Source: CAVAVT01 sp963592185 | GTDB taxonomy: Bacteria > Bacillota > Negativicutes > Selenomonadales > Selenomonadaceae | Assembly: GCA_963592185.1 (NCBI GenBank) | Contig: CAVAVT010000008.1 | Span: forward strand, 1 to 41,842 | Direction: 5' to 3' | DNA: 41,842 nt | In this document: positions 33,958-41,842 of the stretch, in pieces | Layout: each line of letters begins with the position of its first letter | Numbering within the stretch: the first letter of the stretch is position 1 | Position numbers and translations under genes: made by a program | The notes under the pieces: generated by a model | Told to the model about the DNA's origin: nothing | The model's input: the letters and a program-made list of their open reading frames with translations, nothing else | Databases searched by the model: none

Positions 33958-35223
33958 TTATTGGGTTATTCTGTCCAAAATAATGGCTGCAAGCTCTTTT
34001 TTGCTCATTAAAGGGTATTCATGCATTTCCCCATTCCGGGACAAAATCTTAATAGTATTGTTTTCTACGTTAAAACCAGAGTTCGGCTGGCTTACATCAT
34101 TTGCTACAATAAAATCAAGATTCTTTTCCCTGAGCTTCTTTTGTGCATAACCAATAAGATTTGTGGTTTCAGCTGCGAATCCCACAAGAATCTGATTGGC
34201 ACGCTTTATTTGACCAAGCTCACGCAAGATATCTGGATTCTTAGTCAGCTTGATTACCAGTTCAGTATCATTCTTTTTGATTTTTTCAGGTGCCACTTCA
34301 AGTGCTCTGTAATCTGCAACTGCAGCTGCCTTGATTACAATTTCTGCATCCTTAAATTCACGAAGAACCTGCTGTCTCATTTCTTCGGCGGTTTCAATAC
34401 GGATTACACGCACGCCTTCTGGATCAGGAAGAGCGGATGGACCGGATACCAATACTACCTCTGCACCACGTCTCCGAGCTTCCTCTGCAATGGCATATCC
34501 CATTTTTCCGCTGGAGCGGTTTCCTATATATCTTACAGGATCAATAGGTTCAATAGTTCCAGCTGCAGTAATAAGGACTTTCCTGCCTTTAAGAAGCTGA
34601 GCATTGCATTCTTCAGTCTGCATGGATAGCGCAATTTTATTCAGTATTTCAATAGGCTCAGGCAGCCGTCCTATTCCGCTTGTTCCACAGGCCAGAGAGC
34701 CGTTATCCGGGGAAATAATGTGCCAGCCATATTCCATTAAAACAGAAATATTTTTCTGAGTTATGGGATTCAGATACATATTAGTATTCATTGCCGGTGC
34801 TGCATAGATGGGAGCCTTAGTGGCAAGCAGAGTTGTTGTAAGCATGTCGTCAGCTATTCCATGTGCCGCCTTGGCAAGAATATTTGCTGTAGCCGGTGCA
34901 ATAATGACAATATCCGCCATCTGGGCAAGGGATATATGTTCTACATGAAAATTTGCTACTTTCCCCCACATATCAACTGTTACAGGCTGACCTGTAATTT
35001 CCCTAAAGGTAAGCTCAGTGACAAATTCCGTTGCAGCCTTTGTCATGATTACGTGAACTTCGGCTCCGGCTTTTTTTAAACGGCTTGCAATCTCTACAGC
35101 CTTGTAAGCCGCTATTCCTCCTGTTACACATAGGAGAACCTTCTTTTGTAAAAAGCAGTTTATATTGAAATACACGGCATCCTGCTGGTAAGCATTCGCC
35201 GTGTACTTAGTATCGCTATTCAT
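33958..35223 (-). CDS. coaBC: Bifunctional phosphopantothenoylcysteine decarboxylase/synthase
   Basis: Two consecutive steps of coenzyme A synthesis. The CoaC flavoprotein half has VTGGIAAYKAVE, the catalytic H96 in FHVEHISL, PAMNTNMY (143-150) and C179 in LACGTSGIGRL. The CoaB half has TAAGTIEPIDPVRYIGNRSSGKMG, KAAAVADYR and the conserved EKIKK lysine region. At 421 residues it is about 20 longer than usual because MNSDTKYTANAYQQDAVYF precedes the normal start; this extension encodes an RNA hairpin. The ATG overlaps the rpoZ stop (ATGA), so it is kept. It is the last gene of the dapF-coaBC unit. Confidence 0.94.
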   Translation of the reverse strand: MNSDTKYTANAYQQDAVYFNINCFLQKKVLLCVTGGIAAYKAVEIASRLKKAGAEVHVIMTKAATEFVTELTFREITGQPVTVDMWGKVANFHVEHISLAQMADIVIIAPATANILAKAAHGIADDMLTTTLLATKAPIYAAPAMNTNMYLNPITQKNISVLMEYGWHIISPDNGSLACGTSGIGRLPEPIEILNKIALSMQTEECNAQLLKGRKVLITAAGTIEPIDPVRYIGNRSSGKMGYAIAEEARRRGAEVVLVSGPSALPDPEGVRVIRIETAEEMRQQVLREFKDAEIVIKAAAVADYRALEVAPEKIKKNDTELVIKLTKNPDILRELGQIKRANQILVGFAAETTNLIGYAQKKLREKNLDFIVANDVSQPNSGFNVENNTIKILSRNGEMHEYPLMSKKELAAIILDRITQ

Positions 35224-35420
35224 TCTTCACCTTCATAAGTAATCTTGCCCTCAGCAATTTCCTCAAGAGCATTGGTTACATTTTTGGTGGACTGAACATC
35301 TACCTTAATTTCATCTCCGCTTAAAATCTGTCTAGCTCTTTTTGCAGCCAGCACAACCAGACCATAGCGGCTGGGAACCTTAGTCAATAATTTATCTGTT
35401 GAAGGGTTTACCATATCCAT
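35220..35420 (-). CDS. rpoZ: RNA polymerase omega subunit
   Basis: Small subunit that helps assemble RNA polymerase, 66 residues. VPSRYGLVVLAAKRARQI is the family signature and NALEEIAEGKITYE the typical C-terminus. Its place between gmk and coaBC is the usual Bacillota order. It overlaps coaBC by four bases and follows gmk by three. Confidence 0.93.
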   Translation of the reverse strand: MDMVNPSTDKLLTKVPSRYGLVVLAAKRARQILSGDEIKVDVQSTKNVTNALEEIAEGKITYEGEE

Positions 35421-35423
35421 ATT

Positions 35424-36041
35424 TTATATCTCCTTTTCATTTAACAATTCATCTATACGATACTGATTCCGATTTATGCTGCAATGCTCTGAACGCAATA
35501 TGGCTGCTATATCCTCTGCTGCTTCTGCAACATCCTCATTTACTATAACATAGGAATACTGTCTGCCAATTTCCAGCTCTGCATAGGCAGCGCCCAGACG
35601 TCCGGCAAGACTTTCCTCTGTCTCGGAGCCACGGCCACGGATACGGCGTTCCAGCTCTTTCAGGGATGGCGGTAAAATGTATATATAAATTCCCTCTGGG
35701 AATTTTTCCTTTACATTCATTGCACCCTGTGTATCAATTTCCAGCAAAATATCCTTGCCAGCAGCCAGCTGTTCCCTAATAGGTTTCAGCGGTGTACCAT
35801 AATAATTTCCATACACCTGTGCCCACTCAAGCAATTCACCGTTTTCAATCATATCTTCAAAGGTTTTCTTGTCATGAAAGTAATAATTTACTCCATTGAC
35901 CTCCCCTTCACGTGGAGCTCTTGTGGTAGCAGATACAGAGTAGGAAATTTCTTTATGATTGTTCAGAAGTTCCTTACATACCGTTCCTTTACCTGTACCG
36001 GAAGGTCCCGATACAACAATTAACAAACCCTGCTTTTGCAT
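35424..36041 (-). CDS. gmk: Guanylate kinase
   Basis: Phosphorylates GMP to GDP. About 205 residues, with P-loop SGPSGTGKGT near residue 12, then SYSVSATTRAPREGEVNGVNYYF and GNYYGTP, which bind GMP. The longest frame starts at a GTG (36044), but AAGGAAG is better spaced from the ATG at 36041, which shares a base with the remA stop. Part of the conserved yicC-remA-gmk-rpoZ-coaBC order. Confidence 0.96.
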   Translation of the reverse strand: MQKQGLLIVVSGPSGTGKGTVCKELLNNHKEISYSVSATTRAPREGEVNGVNYYFHDKKTFEDMIENGELLEWAQVYGNYYGTPLKPIREQLAAGKDILLEIDTQGAMNVKEKFPEGIYIYILPPSLKELERRIRGRGSETEESLAGRLGAAYAELEIGRQYSYVIVNEDVAEAAEDIAAILRSEHCSINRNQYRIDELLNEKEI

Positions 36042-36334
36042 CACTCATCTTCCTTCAATTCAGTTTCCTTTAAGTACTTAAGTTCCTGGGGAGAATTGCC
36101 AATTACTCTGTGGGCTACTGTTTCCGGCTGGATGGCTGACAAAATAACATGCTCACTGTCAGCAACCAATACAGCTCGGGTCCGTCTGCCATAGGTTGCA
36201 TCTATCAGCTTTCCATGATCCCGTGCCTCCTGAATAATTCGTTTTATTGGGGCTGAATCCGGGCTAACAATTGCAATCAGCCTATCTGCGGATACAATAT
36301 TACCAAAACCGATATTTATCAGTTTTACGCTCAT
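36041..36334 (-). CDS. remA: RemA/DUF370-family DNA-binding regulator
   Basis: A 97-residue protein of the RemA (YlzA, DUF370) family: VKLINIGFGNIVSADRLIAIVSPDSAPIKRIIQEARD and LIDATYGRRTRAVLV. In Bacillus subtilis RemA activates biofilm matrix and osmoprotection genes by binding DNA. Its role in this lineage is unknown. The C-terminal tail is slightly longer than usual (about 10 residues). It sits 11 bases after yicC, as in many Bacillota. Confidence 0.93.
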   Translation of the reverse strand: MSVKLINIGFGNIVSADRLIAIVSPDSAPIKRIIQEARDHGKLIDATYGRRTRAVLVADSEHVILSAIQPETVAHRVIGNSPQELKYLKETELKEDE

Positions 36335-36345
36335 GCTATCTCCAC

Positions 36346-37230
36346 CTACTCAACATTTTGTATCTGTTCACGAAGCTTCTCAATCTCACATTTTAAATCA
36401 ACAACACAGCCGGAAACCTTAGCAAAATTTGCCTTAGAAGCTATTGTATTAGCTTCGCGATTTATTTCCTGAATCAGAAAATCCAATCGCCTTCCTACAG
36501 GTTCCTCCGTCTCTGCATTTAAAATATCTTTAAACTGCTTGAAATGGCTTTGGAGTCTTACTATTTCTTCTGTGTAATTTATCTTGTCTGCGTACAGGGC
36601 GACTTCCTGAATTATTCTGTTCTTGTCGAACTGCTCGTTAGGCAGAGCATCTCCTACAAATTTTTCGATTCTGGATTTATATTCATCAAGAATTACAGGT
36701 GCAAAATCCTTAAGTTCATTCATATATCCATACAAACGGTCCACACGCTGTTCCAAATCCTTTTGAATATTTGCACCCTCAGTCCTGCGCATATCAACAA
36801 GCTTATTTAATGCCTGCTCTGCTGCATTAATCAAAGGCTTTTCAAAATCCTGAATATCACGCTGAACAAGCTCTTCTTTTATAATACCAGGATATGCCGC
36901 TATGGAGGAGACATCATCCGGCCGTGCAAGATGAAGCAAATCACTGAGCTTGTTTAATGATTCATGGTATGCGGCTGCAAGGTGCTCATCTACACTTATT
37001 GTGTTTAAGGATTCACGCTTGTCCTGTACATAAACATTGATGTCAAGCTTTCCTCTGCCTATATACTCTTTAATCTTTTTCAGCAAAACATTTTCATAGG
37101 AATCCAAAAATCTTCCCATATGAAAATTTGTTTCTAAAAATCTCTGATTTACAGCCTTTATTTCAAGATGAACTCTGCAGTTTTCATCCTCGTAATCTCC
37201 TGAACCGAATCCAGTCATGCTTCTCAGCAT
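36346..37230 (-). CDS. yicC: YicC-family endoribonuclease
   Basis: A 294-residue YicC-like protein, reported as an endoribonuclease family. The N-terminal mark is LRSMTGFGSGDYE, with EIKAVNQRFLETNF following. The C-terminal domain ends GRRLDFLIQEINREANTIASKA, which is highly conserved. The longest frame starts with GTG at 37239, immediately after AGAGG. The ATG at 37230 has an eight-base spacing and the typical start MLRSMTGFG. It is 27 bases after dapF. Confidence 0.95.
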   Translation of the reverse strand: MLRSMTGFGSGDYEDENCRVHLEIKAVNQRFLETNFHMGRFLDSYENVLLKKIKEYIGRGKLDINVYVQDKRESLNTISVDEHLAAAYHESLNKLSDLLHLARPDDVSSIAAYPGIIKEELVQRDIQDFEKPLINAAEQALNKLVDMRRTEGANIQKDLEQRVDRLYGYMNELKDFAPVILDEYKSRIEKFVGDALPNEQFDKNRIIQEVALYADKINYTEEIVRLQSHFKQFKDILNAETEEPVGRRLDFLIQEINREANTIASKANFAKVSGCVVDLKCEIEKLREQIQNVE

Positions 37231-37257
37231 GTCCGTCACCTCTTTTATTCATTAGGA

Positions 37258-38118
37258 TTAAATTTCATACTGACCCTTGAATACACATTCAGCCGGTCCA
37301 GTCATAAACAGATGATTATTATCAGCCCATTCAACGGTCAGTATACCACCATCAAGCTGAATCTCAGCCTTGCGGTCTGAAAATCCGTTTAATACTGCTG
37401 CAGTAAGTGTTGCACATGCGCCTGTTCCGCAGGCAAGTGTAACTGATGCTCCACGCTCCCAAACCCTCATTCTAAGGTGTTCCTTATCAACAACCTGAAC
37501 AAATTCTGTGTTGATTTTTCTTGGGAATGCTTCATGTGTCTCAAATACCGGACCTACCGATTCAATGGGAAGAGCATTAATATTATCCACAAATACTACA
37601 CAGTGCGGATTGCCCATGGATACACCGGTAAAAGTATATTCCTGATTCAAAACAGTTATTGGCTGAGACACCACCTGTCCGTCCCCATATCCTTCAATTG
37701 GAATATTGGGGGCATTAAGCTCTGGGCATCCCATGTCAACACGGATATTAGTAATTTTACCATCATCGATGAGTAATTTAGGTGAAAGAATTCCTGCACC
37801 GGTCTCAACGGTAAATTCTTCCTTCGCAACAAGACCTTCTACATAAGCACATTTTGCAAAGCAGCGTATTCCATTTCCACACATTTCCGCCTCACTGCCA
37901 TCGGTATTAAATATACGCATCTTAAGGTCAGCTTTTTCAGAGGGCAGAATCAGAATAAGACCGTCACCGCCTATGCCGTAATGTCTGTCACATACTCTTT
38001 TGGAGAGCTCGGATATTTTCTCATCAGAATTCAAAAAATCCGGAATTTCTTTGAAACAATTTACCAATACAAAATCATTACCGCAGCCTTGCCATTTTGA
38101 AAAAGTAAATTCACTCAT
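37258..38118 (-). CDS. dapF: Diaminopimelate epimerase
   Basis: Converts LL- to meso-diaminopimelate for lysine and peptidoglycan. The 286-residue protein has the two catalytic cysteines: C80 in AEMCGNGIRC and C230 in LACGTGACATL. FSKWQGCGNDFVLVN and YGIGGDGLILI are standard. The SD (AGGAGG) is 13 bases from the ATG, longer than usual, which may lower translation. It is the first gene of the dapF-coaBC unit. It complements lysC elsewhere in the window. Confidence 0.96.
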   Translation of the reverse strand: MSEFTFSKWQGCGNDFVLVNCFKEIPDFLNSDEKISELSKRVCDRHYGIGGDGLILILPSEKADLKMRIFNTDGSEAEMCGNGIRCFAKCAYVEGLVAKEEFTVETGAGILSPKLLIDDGKITNIRVDMGCPELNAPNIPIEGYGDGQVVSQPITVLNQEYTFTGVSMGNPHCVVFVDNINALPIESVGPVFETHEAFPRKINTEFVQVVDKEHLRMRVWERGASVTLACGTGACATLTAAVLNGFSDRKAEIQLDGGILTVEWADNNHLFMTGPAECVFKGQYEI

Positions 38119-38194
38119 TTTAAGAAATATGCCTCCTATTAATATTAAATTCTACCGCTATATTTTAATATACACAGAAATACAACACAATATC

Positions 38195-38452
38195 TCAGGA
38201 ACATTTATTTTCCTGACACTGTATCAGCTGTTTCTTTTGTTCATGGGTAAGTTTCTTTAAATGCCATTCCCGGCTCATTGCAGCATTCTTATCTGGAAAT
38301 TCCTCATAGTATCTAAGGGTCACAGGCCTTCTGGGACGGGTGTATTTTGCACCTGTCCCAGAATTATGTGCCGCCATACGCTTTTCCAGGTCATTGGTAT
38401 ATCCGCAGTAATAGGTCCCGTCGCTGCACTCCACAATATAGGCATAGTTCAT
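38195..38452 (-). CDS. GIY-YIG domain protein, UPF0213 family
   Basis: A small 85-residue protein that is a single GIY-YIG nuclease fold. The motif is diverged: AYIVECSDGTYYCGYTNDLEKRMAAHNSG, with YTRPRRPVTLRYYEEF following. These stand-alone proteins are common; the substrate is not established. Its ATG overlaps the stop of the cyclophilin gene (TAATG), so translation is probably coupled. Confidence 0.9.
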   Translation of the reverse strand: MNYAYIVECSDGTYYCGYTNDLEKRMAAHNSGTGAKYTRPRRPVTLRYYEEFPDKNAAMSREWHLKKLTHEQKKQLIQCQENKCS

Positions 38453-39051
38453 TAGCGAATGGTAATTTTCTCTATAACTACATCAGATTCAGGCTTATCC
38501 ATGTAGTTGCACTTAACCTTGCCAATCTTATGAACAACATCCATGCCCTTGGTTACTTTGCCAAATACAGCATGGTGTCCGTCAAGCCAGGGTGTTGGAA
38601 CCAATGTAATAAAGAACTGAGAACCGCCGGTGTTGGGGCCTGCGTTTGCCATGGAAAGAATACCTTCGCTATCATGCTTCAAATCTGGATGGAACTCATC
38701 AGGAATGGCATATCCAGGACCGCCTGTACCATTGCCGTTAGGATCTCCGCCCTGAATCATGAAGTTATCAATGACTCTGTGGAAAATAAGTCCGTCATAA
38801 AAGCCCTTTTCAACAAGATCTATAAAATTCTTTGTGGTAATAGGAGCCTTGTCCTCAAAAAGCTCAATCTCAAAGGTTCCCATGTTAGTTTCAAATACAG
38901 CTGTTCTGTTTGCCATTTTCTTTTCTCCTCCTACACTTTGTGTACTATTTCCAGCCTGCGCCGAAGTGCTGTCTGTACCGATAACACATCCAGCAGCAAG
39001 CATAATAGGAACAAGTAATACCATCATTATTAGATAAAATTTTTTATGCAT
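38452..39051 (-). CDS. Cyclophilin-type peptidyl-prolyl isomerase, predicted lipoprotein
   Basis: A cyclophilin that speeds proline isomerisation in protein folding. A signal peptide with lipobox AAGC (cysteine about residue 22) and a short Ser/Gly-rich linker precede the catalytic domain: FETNMGTFEIELFEDKAPITTKNF, FHRVIDNFMIQGGDPNGNGTGGPGY, GGSQFFITLVPTPWLDGHHAVFGKV. The active-site Arg, Gln and His positions look intact. Inside the gene, AGGAGG (38932-38927) stands ten bases before an in-frame ATG (38916) that would give a complete cytosolic enzyme. The outer start is placed at the second of two ATGs (39051) for better spacing from AAGGAG. Confidence 0.92.
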   Translation of the reverse strand: MHKKFYLIMMVLLVPIMLAAGCVIGTDSTSAQAGNSTQSVGGEKKMANRTAVFETNMGTFEIELFEDKAPITTKNFIDLVEKGFYDGLIFHRVIDNFMIQGGDPNGNGTGGPGYAIPDEFHPDLKHDSEGILSMANAGPNTGGSQFFITLVPTPWLDGHHAVFGKVTKGMDVVHKIGKVKCNYMDKPESDVVIEKITIR

Positions 39052-39072
39052 CATATTCTCCTTTTTTTTAGC

Positions 39073-39984
39073 CTATTTCTTTGCCGGTTTTAAATTATTT
39101 AATATCTCACGGTCTTCATCTGTTATAATCGGTGCAGCTGTGGAGCCAGGGAGAGTAAAACCCCTTCCTGATACCTCATTGGCTGACAGAATTATGATAA
39201 ATGCCTTTGGATCATGCCTTGCAGCAATAAGCTTAATTTTCGCTAGCTGCGTGAGCTTTACCGCAACAAAGAGTACATCCCTCTGCATATGTGTATATGC
39301 CCCTGCCCCATGAAGGAAAGTGACACCTCTGCCCACTTCGTTGATTATATCCTGAGCTATCTCTACACGTTTATCGGAAATAAGAAGAACCGCCTTGCGC
39401 TTGTTAAAACCAGCTATAACCTTGTCTACCACCGCTCCATTTACATACATAGAAATCAGTGTGTAAAGGGCTACCACTGGATTAAATATGAATGCCGCAA
39501 CCGCCATAACACAGCAGTTAAAGGTGAAAATAACGCCACCCATATGAAATGACAAATATTTATGGCAGATGGCTGCCAGTACATCAAATCCTCCAGTACT
39601 GCCATCCATTCTGAATACTATTCCATATCCAATACCGTTGAAAATTCCGCCAAAAATAGCTGCAAGCATGGCATCTTCAATCTTTACGGTTCCCTGAAGA
39701 AAGCTCATAGCATCAATCCAAAAAGACAATACCAATGTGCCAAAAATAACATCTACGGTGTATTTTTTTCCAAGAAGTTTATAGGATGCCACAAGAAGCG
39801 GTATATTGAGAATAAAAACCTGAGTACCGATTGGAAGGTTTATTAGGTAGTACACAATCATTGCTATACCAGTCAGTCCGCCACTAAAAAGATGGGCAGG
39901 AACCAAAAAAACGTTAATTGAACATCCTGCAATAAAACATCCGAGTGTTATACCAATATACCTTTTTGCACGTTCCAAGTCCAT
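39073..39984 (-). CDS. YitT-family membrane protein with DUF2179 domain
   Basis: A 303-residue protein. The N-terminal about 195 residues hold five or six hydrophobic helices of the YitT family (SINVFLVPAHLFSGGLTGIAMIVYYL, RMDGSTGGFDVLAAI). The cytoplasmic C-terminal DUF2179 domain has GAGAYTHMQRDVLFVAV and FIIILSANEVSGRGFTLP. Function is not established; transport is often assumed. It lies 18 bases upstream of the cyclophilin gene. Confidence 0.92.
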   Translation of the reverse strand: MDLERAKRYIGITLGCFIAGCSINVFLVPAHLFSGGLTGIAMIVYYLINLPIGTQVFILNIPLLVASYKLLGKKYTVDVIFGTLVLSFWIDAMSFLQGTVKIEDAMLAAIFGGIFNGIGYGIVFRMDGSTGGFDVLAAICHKYLSFHMGGVIFTFNCCVMAVAAFIFNPVVALYTLISMYVNGAVVDKVIAGFNKRKAVLLISDKRVEIAQDIINEVGRGVTFLHGAGAYTHMQRDVLFVAVKLTQLAKIKLIAARHDPKAFIIILSANEVSGRGFTLPGSTAAPIITDEDREILNNLKPAKK

Positions 39985-40017
39985 ATTTTGCTCCTTATTT
40001 TCATGAGAGTAAAATAA

Positions 40018-40593
40018 TTATTTTTTCTTTTTAGGAAGATCCCATTCAAGCTTAACCGGATCATCTTTATCCATTCCTTCTATGAAGAAATCCTCTTCTT
40101 CAACAGATATTGGACAGCTTGTCCAGTGGGCAGATTTTAAATATCCTTCGGTATTATCAACCGTCAGTAAAAGTCTCTGCCATTTATCCTCGGGATTCGT
40201 GTAGATGAGAACCGTATCTCCATCCATGCGCTGTGGATCAGTTTTGCCGTAATGCTGCCTGATAGCATAGGATGTTGCGCCATAGGAAATTCCATCAGCT
40301 ATTGTAAAAGGATTTCCCTTAACCACAATGTCAACCACTTTTCCCGTATACTTGGATACACATATTACTGTTAAATCATCATATTTATATTTCGTTACCC
40401 GTACACCATAAATAGATGCGTCATCGGTGTAAAGAGGCTCTCCCATTTTTTCCTGAACCTTTTCATAGCTGTCACCGAGAGCTATTCCCCTATAGGAAAA
40501 ATCGGATGGAACTGCCGCATAACAAATCTGCGCTGCAGTAAGAAACAGTAGAAACATAAAAGAAAACATGATAGAGGTAAATTTCTTAATCAA
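40018..40593 (-). CDS. Secreted protein of unknown function
   Basis: About 191 residues. It has a clear signal peptide (hydrophobic stretch FTSIMFSFMFLLFLTAAQICYA, cleavage probably after CYA) and then a soluble domain. SYRGIALGDSYEKVQEKMGEP recalls the SmpA/OmlA- and BLIP-like repeat entrance (G-x-S-x-x-x-V-x-x-x-x-G), and a second similar element is GISYGATSYAIRQHYGK. The C-terminus is highly charged (PKKKK). The longest frame begins with GTG at 40602 overlapping the SD; the TTG at 40593 is eight bases after AGGAG. I do not recognise the family. Confidence 0.75.
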   Translation of the reverse strand: MIKKFTSIMFSFMFLLFLTAAQICYAAVPSDFSYRGIALGDSYEKVQEKMGEPLYTDDASIYGVRVTKYKYDDLTVICVSKYTGKVVDIVVKGNPFTIADGISYGATSYAIRQHYGKTDPQRMDGDTVLIYTNPEDKWQRLLLTVDNTEGYLKSAHWTSCPISVEEEDFFIEGMDKDDPVKLEWDLPKKKK

Positions 40594-40689
40594 GAGAATC
40601 ACTCCTAATCTGCATATGTCATTCCCTGCTAACTATAAGTATTTCGTGATTTGTAAGGAAAAATCCTTTTCTCAAGAGTACTTAATATA

Positions 40690-41637
40690 TTATTTTTTTG
40701 CCTGAAGCGTAAGGATTTTGTCCACTAGGCTAGTAACCCATGCATCCTGCACACCGACATCAAGAAGGATATCCTCAATGGTTTCATATCTTCTCTGATT
40801 AAGGAAAAGCTCCACCTTGTCCTTTTCAACAGTTCTATTGATAAAGAATTCTCCGGAAAGCTCTCCTTCCTCTGGGAAAACTACTGTATATTCATGGTAA
40901 ATGTCATCAGACATGGATTCGTACAAAGCTGTCGATCTTCCAGTCCATACATTAAATTTCTCTGGAAGACGTTTAAGCTGTGCTGAAATATCGGAAATCA
41001 TTTCTTTATAGGTAGAAATATATTCGTTAAGGACCTTTTCTACTCCAGTGGTATCCTCAAGAATAATGGCACAAATCAGATCTCTGATACCGTTGATGCT
41101 GTCTACCTCAAGACCATTTAATGCATCTTTGTCTTGAAGTTCCTCAATCCATTTATTAACGCTGTCAGTCATTGTCTCAAAAGAACGTGCCCTTGCCAGC
41201 TCATCCTCACCATGAAGCTTGCGGCACTGATTGTAGAGCTTCTGCTCCGGCTCCTGGCTGTTTAAAAGATTGTCCTTAGCGCAGTCCGGGCAATAGCCTA
41301 TTACATGGTAGTGGAAGGGCTGCTCATTGGCAATAGCTTCATCAGTCTGCTCATCAGCATTCATGAGAAGCTGCGGAAATTCCAGTCCAAGCTTTTCATA
41401 TATATCCTGCTGGGCTGCAACACGGCTTCTTGAAAACCAAGTGATTCCAGTATAATGATATTTAATATTAAATTCCTTATTGCAGCAGGGACAATGGTAT
41501 GTCTTGTCCACCAGATTAACTGGCACATAATTTCCCTGGCGTGGCATGAGAAATCCATAGGGTATTGTTTCAACAAAAGAATAATTATATACATTAAGAA
41601 GATTATCTGTAATTTTTGTCTGATTAATCTGTGCCAT
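40690..41637 (-). CDS. Zinc-ribbon-like protein of unknown function
   Basis: A 315-residue cytoplasmic protein with two cysteine pairs: HCPCCNKEF (C49, C52) and GYCPDCAKD (C116, C119). Together they could bind one zinc. Between and after them the protein looks helical, with a long charged middle section. The layout recalls DUF2225 proteins, but I cannot confirm membership. The start is a normal ATG with AAGGAG upstream. It lies just after the terminator that follows the tRNA genes; no clear promoter is seen, so it may depend on read-through. Confidence 0.7.
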   Translation of the reverse strand: MAQINQTKITDNLLNVYNYSFVETIPYGFLMPRQGNYVPVNLVDKTYHCPCCNKEFNIKYHYTGITWFSRSRVAAQQDIYEKLGLEFPQLLMNADEQTDEAIANEQPFHYHVIGYCPDCAKDNLLNSQEPEQKLYNQCRKLHGEDELARARSFETMTDSVNKWIEELQDKDALNGLEVDSINGIRDLICAIILEDTTGVEKVLNEYISTYKEMISDISAQLKRLPEKFNVWTGRSTALYESMSDDIYHEYTVVFPEEGELSGEFFINRTVEKDKVELFLNQRRYETIEDILLDVGVQDAWVTSLVDKILTLQAKK

Positions 41638-41665
41638 AATAGCTCCTTAAAATAATTTTTCTTAA

Positions 41666-41694
41666 AACAAAAACCCGGAAGCTACGCTCCGGGT
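41666..41694 (-). terminator. Terminator after the tRNA genes
   Basis: On the minus strand ACCCGGA (41694-41688) pairs with TCCGGGT (41679-41673), extended by GC around a short loop, then TTTTGTTTT. It lies 13 bases after tRNA-Cys. Confidence 0.88.
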
Positions 41695-41706
41695 CTGTTT
41701 CATAAT

Positions 41707-41781
<75 letters not shown>

Positions 41782-41788
41782 AAAAAAA

Positions 41789-41842
41789 TGGAGCGGAAAA
41801 CGAGACTCGAACTCGCGACCCCCACCTTGGCAAGGTGATGCT
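41789..41842 (-). tRNA. tRNA-Gly (GCC), cut by the window edge
   Basis: Only the 3' part is present: anticodon loop TTGCCAA (anticodon GCC) with stem CACC/GGTG, T arm GAGTTCGAGTCTC, encoded CCA. It lies seven bases upstream of tRNA-Cys in the same transcript direction. Confidence 0.93.

Noticed and set aside
38347..39018. Plus-strand open frame of 223 codons
   Set aside because: Antisense to the cyclophilin and GIY-YIG genes; composition is not protein-like.

Overview
The window looks like a chromosomal segment of a low-GC, anaerobe-type Bacillota. I lean towards the Negativicutes (Selenomonas/Anaerovibrio-like), but that is an inference and the genus is not established. The support is: a PyrR-type attenuator before the pyr operon; the yicC-remA(DUF370)-gmk-rpoZ-coaBC gene order; YitT/DUF2179 and Pit/DUF47 pairs; strong GGAGG ribosome binding sites; and frequent TTG starts. 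UraA and SstT resemble the E. coli proteins closely. No insertion sequence, phage gene or CRISPR array was seen. Almost all genes lie on the minus strand; only uraA-rluD-fba and sstT read rightwards.

Left part (1-12.3 kb): an ACT-domain protein, a UPF0210/DUF711 protein and endonuclease III form one unit. A ThrRS-like/uridine kinase fusion follows, then a DUF47-Pit phosphate transport pair, an aspartate-type aminotransferase and a class II-architecture aspartate kinase. Divergent from lysC lie uracil permease, a pseudouridine synthase that overlaps it by one base, and class II fructose-bisphosphate aldolase.

Middle (12.3-24.1 kb): an 11-gene sugar locus on the minus strand. Read in the direction of transcription it encodes a fucose/arabinose-isomerase-like enzyme, the two halves of a split transketolase, a glycerol-kinase-like FGGY kinase, a ribose-type ABC importer (binding lipoprotein, DUF2291 lipoprotein, double ATPase, permease), RbsD, a LacI-family regulator and a ribokinase. 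One strong promoter with a CRP-like site and AT-rich repeats precedes it. The combination of isomerase, FGGY kinase, split transketolase and importer is the parts list of the D-apiose transketolase pathway, while RbsD and RbsK point to ribose. The true substrate(s) are the main open question, and this is the most interesting system in the window.

Right part (24.2-33.9 kb): pyrB-pyrC-carA-carB-pyrF-pyrE, without pyrK/pyrD, behind a consensus promoter, a PyrR-binding hairpin and a terminator. Divergent from it is sstT (serine/threonine:Na+ symporter).

Final part (33.9-41.8 kb): dapF-yicC-remA-gmk-rpoZ-coaBC. Upstream of that are a likely unit of a small secreted protein, YitT, a lipoprotein cyclophilin with an internal start, and a GIY-YIG protein. 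Further upstream are a zinc-ribbon protein of unknown function and tRNA-Cys and tRNA-Gly genes, the latter cut by the window edge.

Several gene starts were moved from the longest ORF to the codon correctly spaced from a visible ribosome binding site; these are noted per gene. Family assignments come from reading motifs and remembered homologues; no database search was run.
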